Position numbers and translations under genes: made by a program. A stretch of DNA of 64,000 bases, from NCBI GenBank assembly GCA_013200995.1, contig CP053689.1, forward strand, positions 186,001 through 250,000. Direction: 5' to 3'. Each line of letters begins with the position of its first letter. Within the stretch, counting starts at the first letter, position 1. Positions 1 to 9,390 of the stretch are shown piece by piece. Below the pieces are notes generated by a model. It was not told where the DNA came from. It was given only the letters and a program-made list of their open reading frames with translations, and searched no databases. The DNA comes from Arthrobacter citreus. GTDB lineage: Bacteria > Bacillota > Bacilli > Bacillales > Bacillaceae_G.

Positions 1-452
1 TTTATATACTACATTATCAATCTTACAGTCAAAGCATTACTCACTATAATATATATGATGTCATATATCATTATATAAAAAACTACATATACCATATAAT
101 CAATGATAAAATTATCATTATTGATTTATCTTACATATTACAATTCTATTGGAAATATTTACACCCTTTTAATGTTTAATGATCTGGTTACACATTTTTT
201 AGAAATATCAAATGTCAGACAGGAATTTGTATATAAAACTAGAAATCTACTAATTATCTAAGTAAATCAAATAGATTTTCAATAATAACAACAAACGTAT
301 CATATAGGGTACTATATATAATGCCATATGTTATAATGAGAAATCATACACATACTAGGTTATTGATTTAAATCTTATATTTAGTAGATATATAATCATT
401 GTTCAATTCATTTTTAAAATATTCATCTATTTTTTTGAAAGAGGTGTTAATC
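1..452. promoter_or_regulatory. A/T-rich leader upstream of parA with two perfect palindromes
   Basis: This stretch has no convincing gene. It holds two perfect short palindromes: ATATATGA-tg-TCATATAT at 51-68 and AATGATAA-aa-TTATCATT at 102-119. A TATAAT hexamer lies at 332-337, but no good -35 box precedes it. In ParA-type loci the region before parA often holds the promoter and operator or centromere sites, so these palindromes are candidate binding sites for ParA or the ribbon-helix-helix partner. That role is inferred from position only. Confidence 0.4.
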
Positions 453-1247
453 TTGACAGCAAAAATTGTCACATTCGGTATTAGTAAGGGTGGATGCTCT
501 AAATCAACAAGTAGCGGTATCACTTCCTATCTATTAAGCCAAGAAGAGAAAGTGTTAGCTATTGACATGGATGGTCAAGGGAACTTAACTAGTTTCTTGA
601 CCGGAGAATATGACATTTGTAGTATCTTTGAAGAGAAGAGCATTTTAGAGGCAATCTTAAACGAAGATGCACGTTCTTACATAATTAAAATTAAAGAAAA
701 TCTGGACTTAATCCCATCTAATGATTTTCTGGCAACATTACCTAGAAGGATGTACGAAAAGGGGTTAAAGTTAGACGCCTTACAAAAAGCTCTTGAGCCT
801 GTTATGGAGGACTATGACTGGATTATTATCGATACACCGCCAGCTTTATCCGAACAAACTGTATTACCATTAAGTACATTCTCCGAAGCTGGTAGCTACG
901 CTGTTGTCATGTTTGATGGTTCCATGTTTGCTTACTATGCGATTCCAAAGTTTTTGGAGATCATCGAAGGGGCAAAAGAACGATACAATCCAACCTTAGA
1001 AACATCTGGTATTTTGTTCTCTTTGATTGATGCAAGGGCGAAAGAAAATGATGTGATGGAAGAAGCAATTGAAGAAGATTATCCTGGTCTAAAATTCCAA
1101 TCTATTATTCGAAGAAAAGCGGCTACGAGACGTTTAGCCATCACAGGTTTTGAGGAAAATGCAGAATTAAAAGCAGCATTAGAATACTATATTCCCTTTG
1201 TGAAGGAGTTGAAGGAACGTGTCCACAAAAATCAACCTCAAAGATAA
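453..1247 (+). CDS. parA: ParA-family partition ATPase
   Basis: Deviant Walker A ATPase of the ParA/MinD family that drives segregation of a low-copy replicon. The KGGCSKST P-loop lies about 10-17 residues from the start, and a Walker B-like segment (WIIIDTPPA) lies near the middle. The length of about 264 residues fits small plasmid ParA proteins lacking an N-terminal HTH, so repression is probably left to the partner. I chose the TTG at 453 because GAAAGAGGTG precedes it at the right spacing; the reading frame is open to an ATG at 399, but the extra 18 residues do not look like ParA. The 3' end overlaps the next gene by 29 bases, so the two are translationally coupled. Confidence 0.9.
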   Translation: MTAKIVTFGISKGGCSKSTSSGITSYLLSQEEKVLAIDMDGQGNLTSFLTGEYDICSIFEEKSILEAILNEDARSYIIKIKENLDLIPSNDFLATLPRRMYEKGLKLDALQKALEPVMEDYDWIIIDTPPALSEQTVLPLSTFSEAGSYAVVMFDGSMFAYYAIPKFLEIIEGAKERYNPTLETSGILFSLIDARAKENDVMEEAIEEDYPGLKFQSIIRRKAATRRLAITGFEENAELKAALEYYIPFVKELKERVHKNQPQR

Positions 1248-1677
1248 AATAAAAAAACCGAATGCTACTCAAACCTTCTTTAATTCATATGAGACTGATG
1301 CAGTTAATGAGAAGGATGACAACAAAGTAGATATCAAAAAAGACGTTGAGAACAATAACACAAATGATAATAACACTGAAAACGTTGAAATTATGAATCA
1401 AAACAATAAAATTGAAAACAAAACATATGTCATCAATGACAACGATGTTATTGTTAATGTTAAAACTGAAGATGAAGAAGATGATTATCTTCGAAATCTC
1501 GCTGCTGGAAAAAAGACTTTGAAGAGAAAAGAAAAGAAAGTCTTTACTTCTTTTTACATGGATCCTGATTTGGCCACTGAAGTGGATAAAATTGCTGCTA
1601 GAGGGCAAAAAGGGGACAAATCAAAACTTATTAATCAGGCATTGCGTAAATTATTAGAAGACTATGGTGTTTTGTGA
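1219..1677 (+). CDS. Ribbon-helix-helix partition partner of ParA
   Basis: 152-residue protein starting with GTG, preceded by AAGGAG inside parA. The N-terminal ~90 residues are very polar and rich in Asn, Asp and Lys, and probably disordered. The C-terminal ~45 residues (KKVFTSFYMDPDLATEV and on) have the strand-helix-helix pattern of CopG/ParB-like ribbon-helix-helix DNA-binding proteins. Overlap with parA identifies it as the centromere-binding and autorepressor partner, by analogy with other ParA-RHH modules. The disordered N-terminus would be the part that stimulates the ATPase; that is an inference. A hairpin terminator follows about 100 bases downstream. Confidence 0.75.
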   Translation: MSTKINLKDKIKKPNATQTFFNSYETDAVNEKDDNKVDIKKDVENNNTNDNNTENVEIMNQNNKIENKTYVINDNDVIVNVKTEDEEDDYLRNLAAGKKTLKRKEKKVFTSFYMDPDLATEVDKIAARGQKGDKSKLINQALRKLLEDYGVL

Positions 1678-1777
1678 TCCATTAATCAAAAAAAAATGAA
1701 TAAACTAGAAACTAAACAATTATTCTACTAATAAATTCTAGACGATTTGTGTTTACGAATAAACTCAATAGGCAAGA

Positions 1778-1808
1778 AAGCTGGTCATTACAGATCAGCT
1801 TTTTTATT
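1778..1808 (+). terminator. Rho-independent terminator after the parA operon
   Basis: Stem AAGCTGgTC / GAtCAGCTT with loop attaca, followed by a run of T. It ends the parA-RHH transcript. Confidence 0.8.
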
Positions 1809-1896
1809 TTTAAAATTTATTGTTCAGAAAGCCTCTTATTAAATTACAGGATTTCTTTACTTATTAGATTAATAAAAATTGAGTAGTATAAAAAAA

Positions 1897-1962
1897 AGTA
1901 TTACTAGAGTGTTACTTAACTATTGAAAACGTGTTATAAAAGTGTTATTTTTATACTAAAGG
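1897..1962 (+). repeat. 11-bp phased repeats upstream of the actin-like gene (candidate centromere/operator)
   Basis: Six consecutive 11-bp units can be read with the degenerate core AGTGTTA: AGTATTACTAG, AGTGTTACTTA, ACTATTGAAAA, CGTGTTATAAA, AGTGTTATTTT, TATACTAAAGG. Units 2, 4 and 5 share GTGTTA exactly. They end about 30 bp before the start of the actin-like ATPase gene, where ParM-type systems carry the promoter and parC centromere bound by the ParR-type partner. The repeats are seen directly; the function is inferred. Confidence 0.5.
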
Positions 1963-1993
1963 AAAATAAATCCAACTTAGGAGATGATTGTCA

Positions 1994-3136
1994 ATGGAAT
2001 TTAAGATTGCTTCGCTAGATGCTGGAAATGATAGTTTAAAAGGTTTTATTGGTGGTCTTTCTGAAGAAAATCGTATATACATACCGAATGTTATTAAAAG
2101 AATGGATTCACGATCTATGTTATCAGATGAGAATGAGCCAATTGAGGAACTACATGTTCATGTCACTTCTAGGGCTTTAAAAGAATCAGCAATCTATGCG
2201 GTTGGTAATTTAGCTGCGAAAGAAGTAAATAACGATGTCGTATCTTCTCGTGTTAAAAAAGGGGATTCTGAGCAAACAATCATTCTACTTCTTACTGCAC
2301 TTGCATTGGATGCAGCTAAAGATTCAGATAAAGACGTAATAAACGTAAAATACTTATTGAGTACAGGCTTACCCTTAGATGAGGTAAAAGATGATGAAAA
2401 TGCACGGATTAATTTTAAGAAAAAACTGATAGAGAGTATGCATGAAGTGAAATTCGAACAAACCCCTGGAGGGTTAAAAGGAAAAACAGTTCGAATAGAG
2501 TTTGAAGACGTTATTGTAAGTATTGAGGGATATGCAGCAATGATTAATCTAACGATGGACGATCATTTTATTAAGAAAAATCAAGAACTACTGTCTAAAA
2601 ATCTACTAATCACGGACATTGGTGGAAATACTAGAGATAAAGCGATTATACGAAATGGAAAAATTGATAATGAAAGCTCTGAAGGGGATATTGCTGGGAT
2701 TGGTAATTACCTTGATTTAATAAATAAAGATTTAGACCGGGAATATAGAAAAACCATTTTCAAATCAAGACGCCAACTTGTAGAAAATATTATACGTGAG
2801 AACGATCCATTTATTATTAAGCCTGATGGAAAGCCTGTATCAATTAAATCAACTGTAGATAATCATCTACAAACTTACGCTCAATTGCAATACAACGATA
2901 TCATAAGGACATGGGATAATGTTGGCGATCTAGATGAAATTTATATTGTAGGTGGTTCGGCAGCTATCATTCGCGAACAATTAGAAGGTTTAAATAAAGA
3001 AGGTAAAGGATATGAACTACATTTTTTAGAAGCAGATGAGAGTATTTGGAGCATTGCAAAGGCTTACTTCAAAATCCTATACATTGTTTCTAAAAATAAA
3101 GGGATTAAACTAGGCTTACAAAAAGTAGGTGTTTAA
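1994..3136 (+). CDS. ParM-like actin-type plasmid segregation ATPase
   Basis: 380-residue actin-fold ATPase of the ParM/StbA/Alp7A group, expected to form filaments that push plasmid copies apart. Actin-fold nucleotide motifs are visible: phosphate-1 (SLDAGNDSLKG, near residue 8), phosphate-2 (TDIGGNTRDKA, near 207) and the adenosine motif (IYIVGGSAAII, near 318). The ATG at 1994 sits about 10 bp after AGGAG; an in-frame TTG at 1988 is too close to it. The next gene starts 3 bp after the stop, so the two form an operon. Upstream 11-bp repeats probably serve as centromere and operator. It is only distantly similar to the second actin-like gene at 33.5-34.4 kb, so they are separate systems. Confidence 0.88.
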   Translation: MEFKIASLDAGNDSLKGFIGGLSEENRIYIPNVIKRMDSRSMLSDENEPIEELHVHVTSRALKESAIYAVGNLAAKEVNNDVVSSRVKKGDSEQTIILLLTALALDAAKDSDKDVINVKYLLSTGLPLDEVKDDENARINFKKKLIESMHEVKFEQTPGGLKGKTVRIEFEDVIVSIEGYAAMINLTMDDHFIKKNQELLSKNLLITDIGGNTRDKAIIRNGKIDNESSEGDIAGIGNYLDLINKDLDREYRKTIFKSRRQLVENIIRENDPFIIKPDGKPVSIKSTVDNHLQTYAQLQYNDIIRTWDNVGDLDEIYIVGGSAAIIREQLEGLNKEGKGYELHFLEADESIWSIAKAYFKILYIVSKNKGIKLGLQKVGV

Positions 3137-3139
3137 TGA

Positions 3140-3535
3140 GTGTCAAATAAAAAACCATTAGAACCTGGTAAAACATTTTCAATTAAGCTTCCAATTGAGA
3201 TAAGTGATGGAACATTAAAGTTTTTAAATGGATTAGATAAGCGTAATTCAGAAATATTAAATCTTCTTGAAGCAGCAGCAAAAAAAGCAAATGCAGAATC
3301 AATAAGTGATGAGTTAAATGTACGTTTAGATTATAAACTTACATCAGAAGACAGAAAGTTATTAGATGATCCGGTTATCCAAAAATCAATTTCTGCATTT
3401 ATTGCCATGATGATTGGTAGTAAAAATAACATCCAAACACAAAGGCTTTATCCAACTAATCATAATGAAGGTACCAATGAAAAGGAACCCGAAGAAGATT
3501 TCTCTGATTTTGCAGGAATGCTAGATTTTGAGTAG
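3140..3535 (+). CDS. Small partner of the actin-like segregation ATPase (ParR/Alp7R role)
   Basis: 131-residue protein with a GTG start 3 bp after the actin gene stop; the AGGTG before it serves as ribosome binding site. No named domain is recognised. The first ~45 residues (FSIKLPIEI...LKFLNGLD) are compatible with a strand-helix-helix dimer, and the C-terminus is acidic. The position directly after a ParM-like gene is where ParR/Alp7R-type DNA-binding adaptors are encoded, so a centromere-binding role is inferred from context. Confidence 0.6.
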   Translation: MSNKKPLEPGKTFSIKLPIEISDGTLKFLNGLDKRNSEILNLLEAAAKKANAESISDELNVRLDYKLTSEDRKLLDDPVIQKSISAFIAMMIGSKNNIQTQRLYPTNHNEGTNEKEPEEDFSDFAGMLDFE

Positions 3536-3549
3536 ACATTATTTGAACA

Positions 3550-3624
3550 AATTCAAATTATGAAAATAATATAAGAACTTACGACAAGATCGAGAAATCG
3601 GTCTTGTTTTTCATAATTTGAATT
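3550..3624 (+). terminator. Nested hairpin terminator after the first actin operon
   Basis: Inner stem ACAAGAtCG / CGgTCTTGT (3583-3607) followed by TTTTT is a normal terminator. Around it lies a second, perfect 17-bp inverted repeat, 3550-3566 against 3608-3624 (AATTCAAATTATGAAAA and its complement). The T-run of the inner terminator is part of the outer right arm. Nothing gene-like is supported from here to the lipoprotein at 4083. Confidence 0.7.
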
Positions 3625-4082
3625 GTAAGAAGTGAAAGTATACGTAAGGCGAAAAATTTTCTAATCGAAGAGAATTTCCAGGATGATTTAGTTTGTCTAA
3701 CTTAACTCCCTTCATCAATTGATGGAATTACAATAAGTTACTCAAAACACCCTTTCACTTCAAAGATAATAACATTGTAATTATTGTTATATATGTTAAC
3801 ATATACCAAGACATATTTTTTAATATTTACATATACAGATATCATATTGATGTTATTGTATTTAATACTAATTAATTGTATGTTTTTTTTACTTTACTAT
3901 CGTTTTAAAACATTTTATTACAAACTTTTTCTACATTATTTAGTTTACAATAGGTCATTTCACCTTCGGAGAAGAAGCTTACACTTGTGCAATCTGAATT
4001 TTAAGGATTACGTCTTTATTCTTTAATTTAGGCGGTGAGGTTCAAGTAATATTATCAAGTATTTTACAAATAGGAGGATCTT

Positions 4083-4448
4083 ATGAAACGTATTTTAATT
4101 CTTTTGTTTTGTGCACTTCTTTTATTTGGATGTTCAATGAAAACAAAACCAAAAAGCAAAATAAATCAAATCATTGGACTTGTTGGTGTAACATCAAATA
4201 ACACAATTATATATTCTGCAGATAATGACAGTGACCTAATCAATTCTATTAAAAAGGGATTTGATACACATAAATTGGAAATAAAACAGATTGATATACC
4301 TGATTTAAGACTAACCTTTATTAATGGTAATGGTAAGAAAGAAGTATATGAGGTAAATTACAAGCACAGTGTCTATACATATGAAGGTGAAATTTACAAA
4401 CTTGATTCCAGAACAAAAAAAGTGCTACAAGAAAAGTTTATGAATTAA
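4083..4448 (+). CDS. Small lipoprotein of unknown function
   Basis: 121 residues with an N-terminal lipoprotein signal: MKR, a hydrophobic stretch (ILILLFCALLLF), then the lipobox LLFGC with Cys at about residue 17. The mature part is small, basic at the start and otherwise featureless. A perfect AGGAGG lies 6 bp before the ATG. It is probably anchored to the outer face of the membrane. No family is recognised. It stands alone between two terminators. Confidence 0.75.
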   Translation: MKRILILLFCALLLFGCSMKTKPKSKINQIIGLVGVTSNNTIIYSADNDSDLINSIKKGFDTHKLEIKQIDIPDLRLTFINGNGKKEVYEVNYKHSVYTYEGEIYKLDSRTKKVLQEKFMN

Positions 4449-4568
4449 ATAGTTAGGAACAATTTCATTCGTTATTCCAATGTATTCATGTGTGAGCGTG
4501 CCTAGATGAATCCGAATTATTCTAACAAATTATTACATTTTTAAATTCTTACTATCTTTGTAAAAGAG

Positions 4569-4601
4569 AAACCGCCAAACCACAAAGGATTTGGCGGTTT
4601 C
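4569..4601 (+). terminator. Terminator after the lipoprotein gene
   Basis: Perfect stem AAACCGCCAAA / TTTGGCGGTTT with a short loop (ccacaaagga), followed by CTTAATTTT. Strong intrinsic terminator, usable on both strands. Confidence 0.85.
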
Positions 4602-5175
4602 TTAATTTTCTATTTAAAAATATATGTTGAAATGTGCCGTTTAATATTTAAGAGTTGATCGAATTTTTCAAAATAAAATTCGAATCAATTTTATATATAA
4701 TCTACTTGTAATTGTAAGAAAATTCCAAAAACAAAAAGAAAGGACTTGGTATGGCTGAAAAAAGTATATAAGAAAAGTATTGGAATGGTAGTATCATCTA
4801 AGTCTTTTTTAATACAATTTTTCATAGCGCATTATCCTCGTGCCCCTACATTATGTATTACAAACCAACAATAGAAAAGGTTAGAATGGCAAGACAAATT
4901 TACATATAAGTTCTAATTACACAAATTACAGCAGGCCAACACGCTTCCTTGTAAAATGGACTATTTAGCCAAATCTATGAACAATGTTGAAATTTTAAAA
5001 AATACAAAAATTAAATCATTTTAAAAGTATTAATACTGAAAGAAAAACAGATTTGAAAAATTTAAGTTTACTAGAGAAGTAAATTTAACTAGATAACCTC
5101 CTTTTTTGGGTTTCACAGAAAAAAATTTTTTTATTCATGTATCGATGAAACAAATTTCAACGAGGAGTTGATTAA
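4602..5175. other. Gene-poor region with a hairpin and one copy of a dispersed 45-bp repeat
   Basis: No gene is supported. A hairpin lies at 4655-4688 (TTGATcGAATTTT / AAAATTCGaATCAA). Positions 4831-4875 match, in opposite orientation, 63589-63633 near the other end of the window (about 40 of 45 bases identical by eye). The ATTTTGACA-N21-TATAAT promoter layout found before the other two protease genes is not present ahead of the protease at 5176. Confidence 0.5.
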
Positions 5176-8100
5176 ATGAAAAAATATGGTCTTATTTCTA
5201 CTAGTTTGATTTTAAGTACAGCATTGATTGGTCCGATGAACACTCCTGTTATTCATGCAGAAAACAATATAAATGCAGATGAGATTCTTTCGCAATTGCC
5301 AGAAGCACAGAAACAAGCTTTAAAAGCATTGGAAAGCACAGAACAAACAGGACTACACCTTTCTCCTAATGTGAATTTAGAGACCAATTCTGAAGTACCT
5401 GTTATTGTTGAGTTCAAGGAAAGACCAGCCAAAGCTGCTGTAGTAGAAGCAAAGGCTCATGGAATATCCTTAACTGTGACAGAAGCAAAAGAAAAAGTAG
5501 AAACCAATCACAAAAAATTCAAGAGCGATATACAGAAACTAACATCTGCAAAAATTACTAGAACATATAGATATTCCTTCAACGGCGTAGCGATGAAGCT
5601 GCCTGCCAATCAGGTAAAGAAATTGTTAACTTCTTCTGCCGTAAAAGCTGTATTTAGTAACGAGGAGGTACGCTCTGAACCTGTCATTCCGCAAGAAGAA
5701 GTGCAAGGAGGTGGTTCGGGAATCGGTCTTAGTCTTTCTTATCAAGGCGTGGACAAGCTTCATCAGGAAGGGATAACAGGAAAAGGTGTAAAAGTAGGCA
5801 TAATTGATACCGGAGTGGATTATCATCATCCTGATATAAAAGGTGCATATAGGGGTGGATACGATTTTGTAAACAACGATGATGATCCTATGGAAACTAC
5901 CTATGAAGATTGGAAAAAATCGGGTGCACCAGAATTTGATGTACTGACGGGTGTACCATATAATACATTTCACGGAACTCATGTTGCGGGTATAATTGCT
6001 GGCCAAGGTAAAAATGAGAGTGTATACAAAATGATAGGTGTCGCTCCTGATGTGGATTTATATGCCTATAAAGTATTAGGACCTTATGGACATGGTACCA
6101 CAGATGCAGTTTTAGCTGGGATTGACAAGGCTGTAGAAGAAGGAATGGATATAATCAACCTTTCCTTAGGTGCTGGCATCAATAATCCTCTATACCCAAC
6201 AAGTATTGCCATTAATCAGGCGGTATTAGATGGAGTTACAGCTGTAGTCTCTGCAGGAAATAGCGGAAATAGTATGTACACTTTAGGTTCTCCTGGCACT
6301 GCAGCACTAGCCTTAACTGTAGGAGCAAGTGATGCACCTTCTCAACTATTAACTTTCAAGGGTGTACTTCAATTTGGAACAGAAACTATAGCTGCGGAAT
6401 TGCAGCAAATGGCCAATGGATATGCTGATCATATCGAGCAATTAAATGAAAAAACCTTCTCGATTATCGATGTTGGTCTTGGTGACTCAACTGGCTACAA
6501 AAACAAAGATGTCAAAGATAAAATCGTACTAGTAAGCAGAGGAACTACTACAATCAACGATAAAATTACCCTTGCTAAGCAAAAAGGAGCTGCGGCTATC
6601 CTAATATTCAATTCAAATCCTGAAGAGGGCCAAATTCCTGCCTTTTTAGGTGAAGGGTTGGATTTCATTCCAACATTCTCTTTAACAAATGCTCAAGGAC
6701 TAGCCTTAAAAAATAAAATAACATCTGAAAGTACTTTTACTTTCAATGAATTAACAAAAATACAAACTGAAGGGGATACATTGGCTGATTTTAGCTCGCG
6801 TGGTCCAACACGCATTACGTACGATATTAAGCCCGAAGTAGTAGCACCAGGCGTTTCGGTATTTTCTACTGTGCCGTCTTATGTCATCAATAAAGAGAAT
6901 CCAAATGATTATCAATATGCATACCAACGACTGTCAGGTACATCGATGGCAGCACCTTATACAACTGGTGTCGCAGCTTTAATGCTTCAAGCAAAGCCAG
7001 ACTTGGAACCAAGTGATATTAAATCCATTCTAATGAATACGGCTAATCCATTAAAAAAGGATTATAGCGTACTTGAAGTAGGTGCTGGACGGATTAATGC
7101 ATATCAAGCAGTCCATTCCTCAGTAGAAATTGAAGTACTTGATGAAACACCTATGGTAAAAAATGGGAAGGTAAAATCAATCAAAAATAGAACAGGAGAA
7201 CTTAGTTTTGGTTCTGTAAATCTTAGAGAAGATGTAAATGAAAAGCGTACCCTTAATCTTAGTAATACAAGTAATGAAACAAAAATATTCGATGTGAAAG
7301 TGCAGTTTCAAACAGGTGAACGTGGAGCTTTAGATGCTAACAAAAATGGTGTGAAACTATCGGTAGAATCAACCACCAAACTTAAAGGTAACAAACAAAC
7401 AAAAACTAATGCTTCCCTCTTTATTCCGAAAACGGCGGAAAAAGGGATCTATGAGGGACATATCGTTTATACAAATCAAGAACATCCTGATGAAACCTAC
7501 CAGGTTCCATTCGTTGTACACGCCGTTGAAGAAGGAATTGGAATGTTTAACACCTTATCTCTGGGGATGTCTAGTGATCGTTACAGAGGGTCATTGAGTT
7601 CGGCTACAAGCAGTATAGAGGCGCAACTTCAACTTAATTCCAATATGAAAAATATTGATTTTACTTTGATTGATGGTAAAACCAATCAAGATCTAGGATA
7701 TCTTGGATCTTTGAATGGGTTGCAATTAAGTGAAGGTGTGCAATATTCAATAACAGCCTTTAATGGAACTTATTATCCTTTCGATAACAGGTCTCCTATT
7801 GGAATCAGTACAAATCCTGTATTGGCCAAACAAGGTTATTATAAAATCAAAATGATCGCGACAAGCGACACTGGTAAACAATTCACTGAAGTTCGAGAGT
7901 TTGTAGTTGATAATGGCAAACCGAGCTATAAATTTGCCGTTCCTGATGTAATCGAGTTTGAGGACGGTCAGAAAACAGTTACTATTTCCGGTTCTGTGTA
8001 TGACCCAGATATTGAGGTATTCAAAGCAGCAGGTATGAATATAGACCAATCTGCAAACAAAATCATCACGATGGTCGGTGGACAAGGGAACATCCCTGTA

Positions 8101-9237
8101 AATCAAGATGGTACATTTAAGTATGATATGCCTGTAGGGCCAAATAATGGATACATTAAGTTATACGCGGTAGACCCAGCAGGGAATGGTTCTTTTGGTG
8201 CTCCTAAGATTATCAAAACTATAAAAAAAGGAACCCCATACTATGAAGCGACCTTCGATCATGAAAGTGCTAAACCAGGTGATACCATCAAAGTGAAATT
8301 AGTTTTAAATAACGCTGCTAATTTCCAAAAGAGTAATTTAACATTTTCTTTTTACAAAGATTATTTTGAACTTGTAAACATCGAGCCACTTCCCGAAGCT
8401 CAGCAATTGGGTGGACTAAAACTGACAAAATCAGTCGTAGACCAGGGAACTACTATAGTAAACAATCTAACCATTGAAACAGCTGAAGGAAATACACAAA
8501 CTTTAAATGGACAAATACCTTTAGCAGAAGTCACATTAAAGGTAAAAGATTACCCGTTTGATATTAAATCTGATGGTTCTACTATTTACACACGCTCTAC
8601 TAGTAATTACCAAAATCGATCTGGTAAAACGATATATCCAGTATATAATGAACCCTACATTGAATTTGTACCAACATATTCGAAAGTGAAGTCCTTATTA
8701 TATGCTCAAGGTTTATTAAACAGCGCTGGAGCTTTTGATACTACAAGAGACTATAGTAAGATTGGAGCAGACGTGTACATCGAAGATTCAGAAGGAAAGA
8801 AGATTAACCAAATTCTGAACAAAAACGGAGCAATACAAGCTTTAAATCTTGCTCTTACAGATCAACCTCTTCGCTTGAATGTGAAAGTACCCGGTCATTT
8901 TAAAACAATTTATAATTTCGAAATCGGAATGAAAAGCAGTACCGGAGAATTGATTGGTCAGTTTGCAAACTTGAGTGTTCCTACTTCTCTTGGAGGAGAT
9001 GTCAATGGAGATGATGTCATTGATATAATGGATGCACTCTACATTCAAACGTATTGGGGAACGAATAAACGGGATGCCGATATCAATTTTGACGGAACAG
9101 TAGATGGGAAAGATTTGGCGTTTGTAGCGAAAAATTATTTGTTACAAAATCCAACAATAGACTCTCCTCCAATACCTAAAAAACAATTTAAAGGAAAAAC
9201 GTTAGATGTAATTAAGAGTGAATTAGGAATAAAATAA
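5176..9237 (+). CDS. Secreted S8 serine protease with PA insert and C-terminal dockerin-like module (paralogue 1)
   Basis: 1353-residue extracellular subtilase of the Vpr/C5a-peptidase-like type. Order of parts: signal peptide (1-28), inhibitor I9-type propeptide (~70-160), S8 catalytic domain with Asp211 (IIDTGVD), His266 (HGTHVAG), oxyanion Asn362 and Ser590 (SGTSMAAP). A PA-type insert (~410-520) separates the catalytic motifs, followed by several beta-sandwich domains. A dockerin type I-like pair of calcium loops follows (DVNGDDVID ~1275 and DINFDGTVD ~1302), then a short conserved tail (FKGKTLDVIKSELGI). All catalytic residues are present, so it should be active. It is on the opposite strand from the two paralogues and lacks their shared promoter motif. 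The ribosome binding site is GAGGAG. Confidence 0.93.
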   Translation: MKKYGLISTSLILSTALIGPMNTPVIHAENNINADEILSQLPEAQKQALKALESTEQTGLHLSPNVNLETNSEVPVIVEFKERPAKAAVVEAKAHGISLTVTEAKEKVETNHKKFKSDIQKLTSAKITRTYRYSFNGVAMKLPANQVKKLLTSSAVKAVFSNEEVRSEPVIPQEEVQGGGSGIGLSLSYQGVDKLHQEGITGKGVKVGIIDTGVDYHHPDIKGAYRGGYDFVNNDDDPMETTYEDWKKSGAPEFDVLTGVPYNTFHGTHVAGIIAGQGKNESVYKMIGVAPDVDLYAYKVLGPYGHGTTDAVLAGIDKAVEEGMDIINLSLGAGINNPLYPTSIAINQAVLDGVTAVVSAGNSGNSMYTLGSPGTAALALTVGASDAPSQLLTFKGVLQFGTETIAAELQQMANGYADHIEQLNEKTFSIIDVGLGDSTGYKNKDVKDKIVLVSRGTTTINDKITLAKQKGAAAILIFNSNPEEGQIPAFLGEGLDFIPTFSLTNAQGLALKNKITSESTFTFNELTKIQTEGDTLADFSSRGPTRITYDIKPEVVAPGVSVFSTVPSYVINKENPNDYQYAYQRLSGTSMAAPYTTGVAALMLQAKPDLEPSDIKSILMNTANPLKKDYSVLEVGAGRINAYQAVHSSVEIEVLDETPMVKNGKVKSIKNRTGELSFGSVNLREDVNEKRTLNLSNTSNETKIFDVKVQFQTGERGALDANKNGVKLSVESTTKLKGNKQTKTNASLFIPKTAEKGIYEGHIVYTNQEHPDETYQVPFVVHAVEEGIGMFNTLSLGMSSDRYRGSLSSATSSIEAQLQLNSNMKNIDFTLIDGKTNQDLGYLGSLNGLQLSEGVQYSITAFNGTYYPFDNRSPIGISTNPVLAKQGYYKIKMIATSDTGKQFTEVREFVVDNGKPSYKFAVPDVIEFEDGQKTVTISGSVYDPDIEVFKAAGMNIDQSANKIITMVGGQGNIPVNQDGTFKYDMPVGPNNGYIKLYAVDPAGNGSFGAPKIIKTIKKGTPYYEATFDHESAKPGDTIKVKLVLNNAANFQKSNLTFSFYKDYFELVNIEPLPEAQQLGGLKLTKSVVDQGTTIVNNLTIETAEGNTQTLNGQIPLAEVTLKVKDYPFDIKSDGSTIYTRSTSNYQNRSGKTIYPVYNEPYIEFVPTYSKVKSLLYAQGLLNSAGAFDTTRDYSKIGADVYIEDSEGKKINQILNKNGAIQALNLALTDQPLRLNVKVPGHFKTIYNFEIGMKSSTGELIGQFANLSVPTSLGGDVNGDDVIDIMDALYIQTYWGTNKRDADINFDGTVDGKDLAFVAKNYLLQNPTIDSPPIPKKQFKGKTLDVIKSELGIK

Positions 9238-9271
9238 TGACACTTATAACCACTGGGTAAAAAATAATTAC

Positions 9272-9310
9272 AATACCCCCTACCAAAATTCATGAAGGTT
9301 GGGGGTATTT
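9272..9310 (+). terminator. Terminator after protease 1
   Basis: Stem ATACCCCCtACC / GGTtGGGGGTAT followed by TTATTATAT. It ends the protease 1 transcript and lies between convergent genes. Confidence 0.8.
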
Positions 9311-9390
9311 ATTATATATTAAGAAAATATAAATTGGCGTCGATGACGAAAAACTGACATAATTCCCAATTTTAGGAACTCCTAAAACTA

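Noticed and set aside
3784-4026. 80-codon open frame rich in Leu, Tyr and Phe
   Set aside because: No ribosome binding site, low-complexity A/T-rich DNA, no resemblance to a structured protein; probably chance.
4751-4771. Very short frame starting ATGGCTGAAAAAAG
   Set aside because: Stops after six codons; no evidence of a gene.
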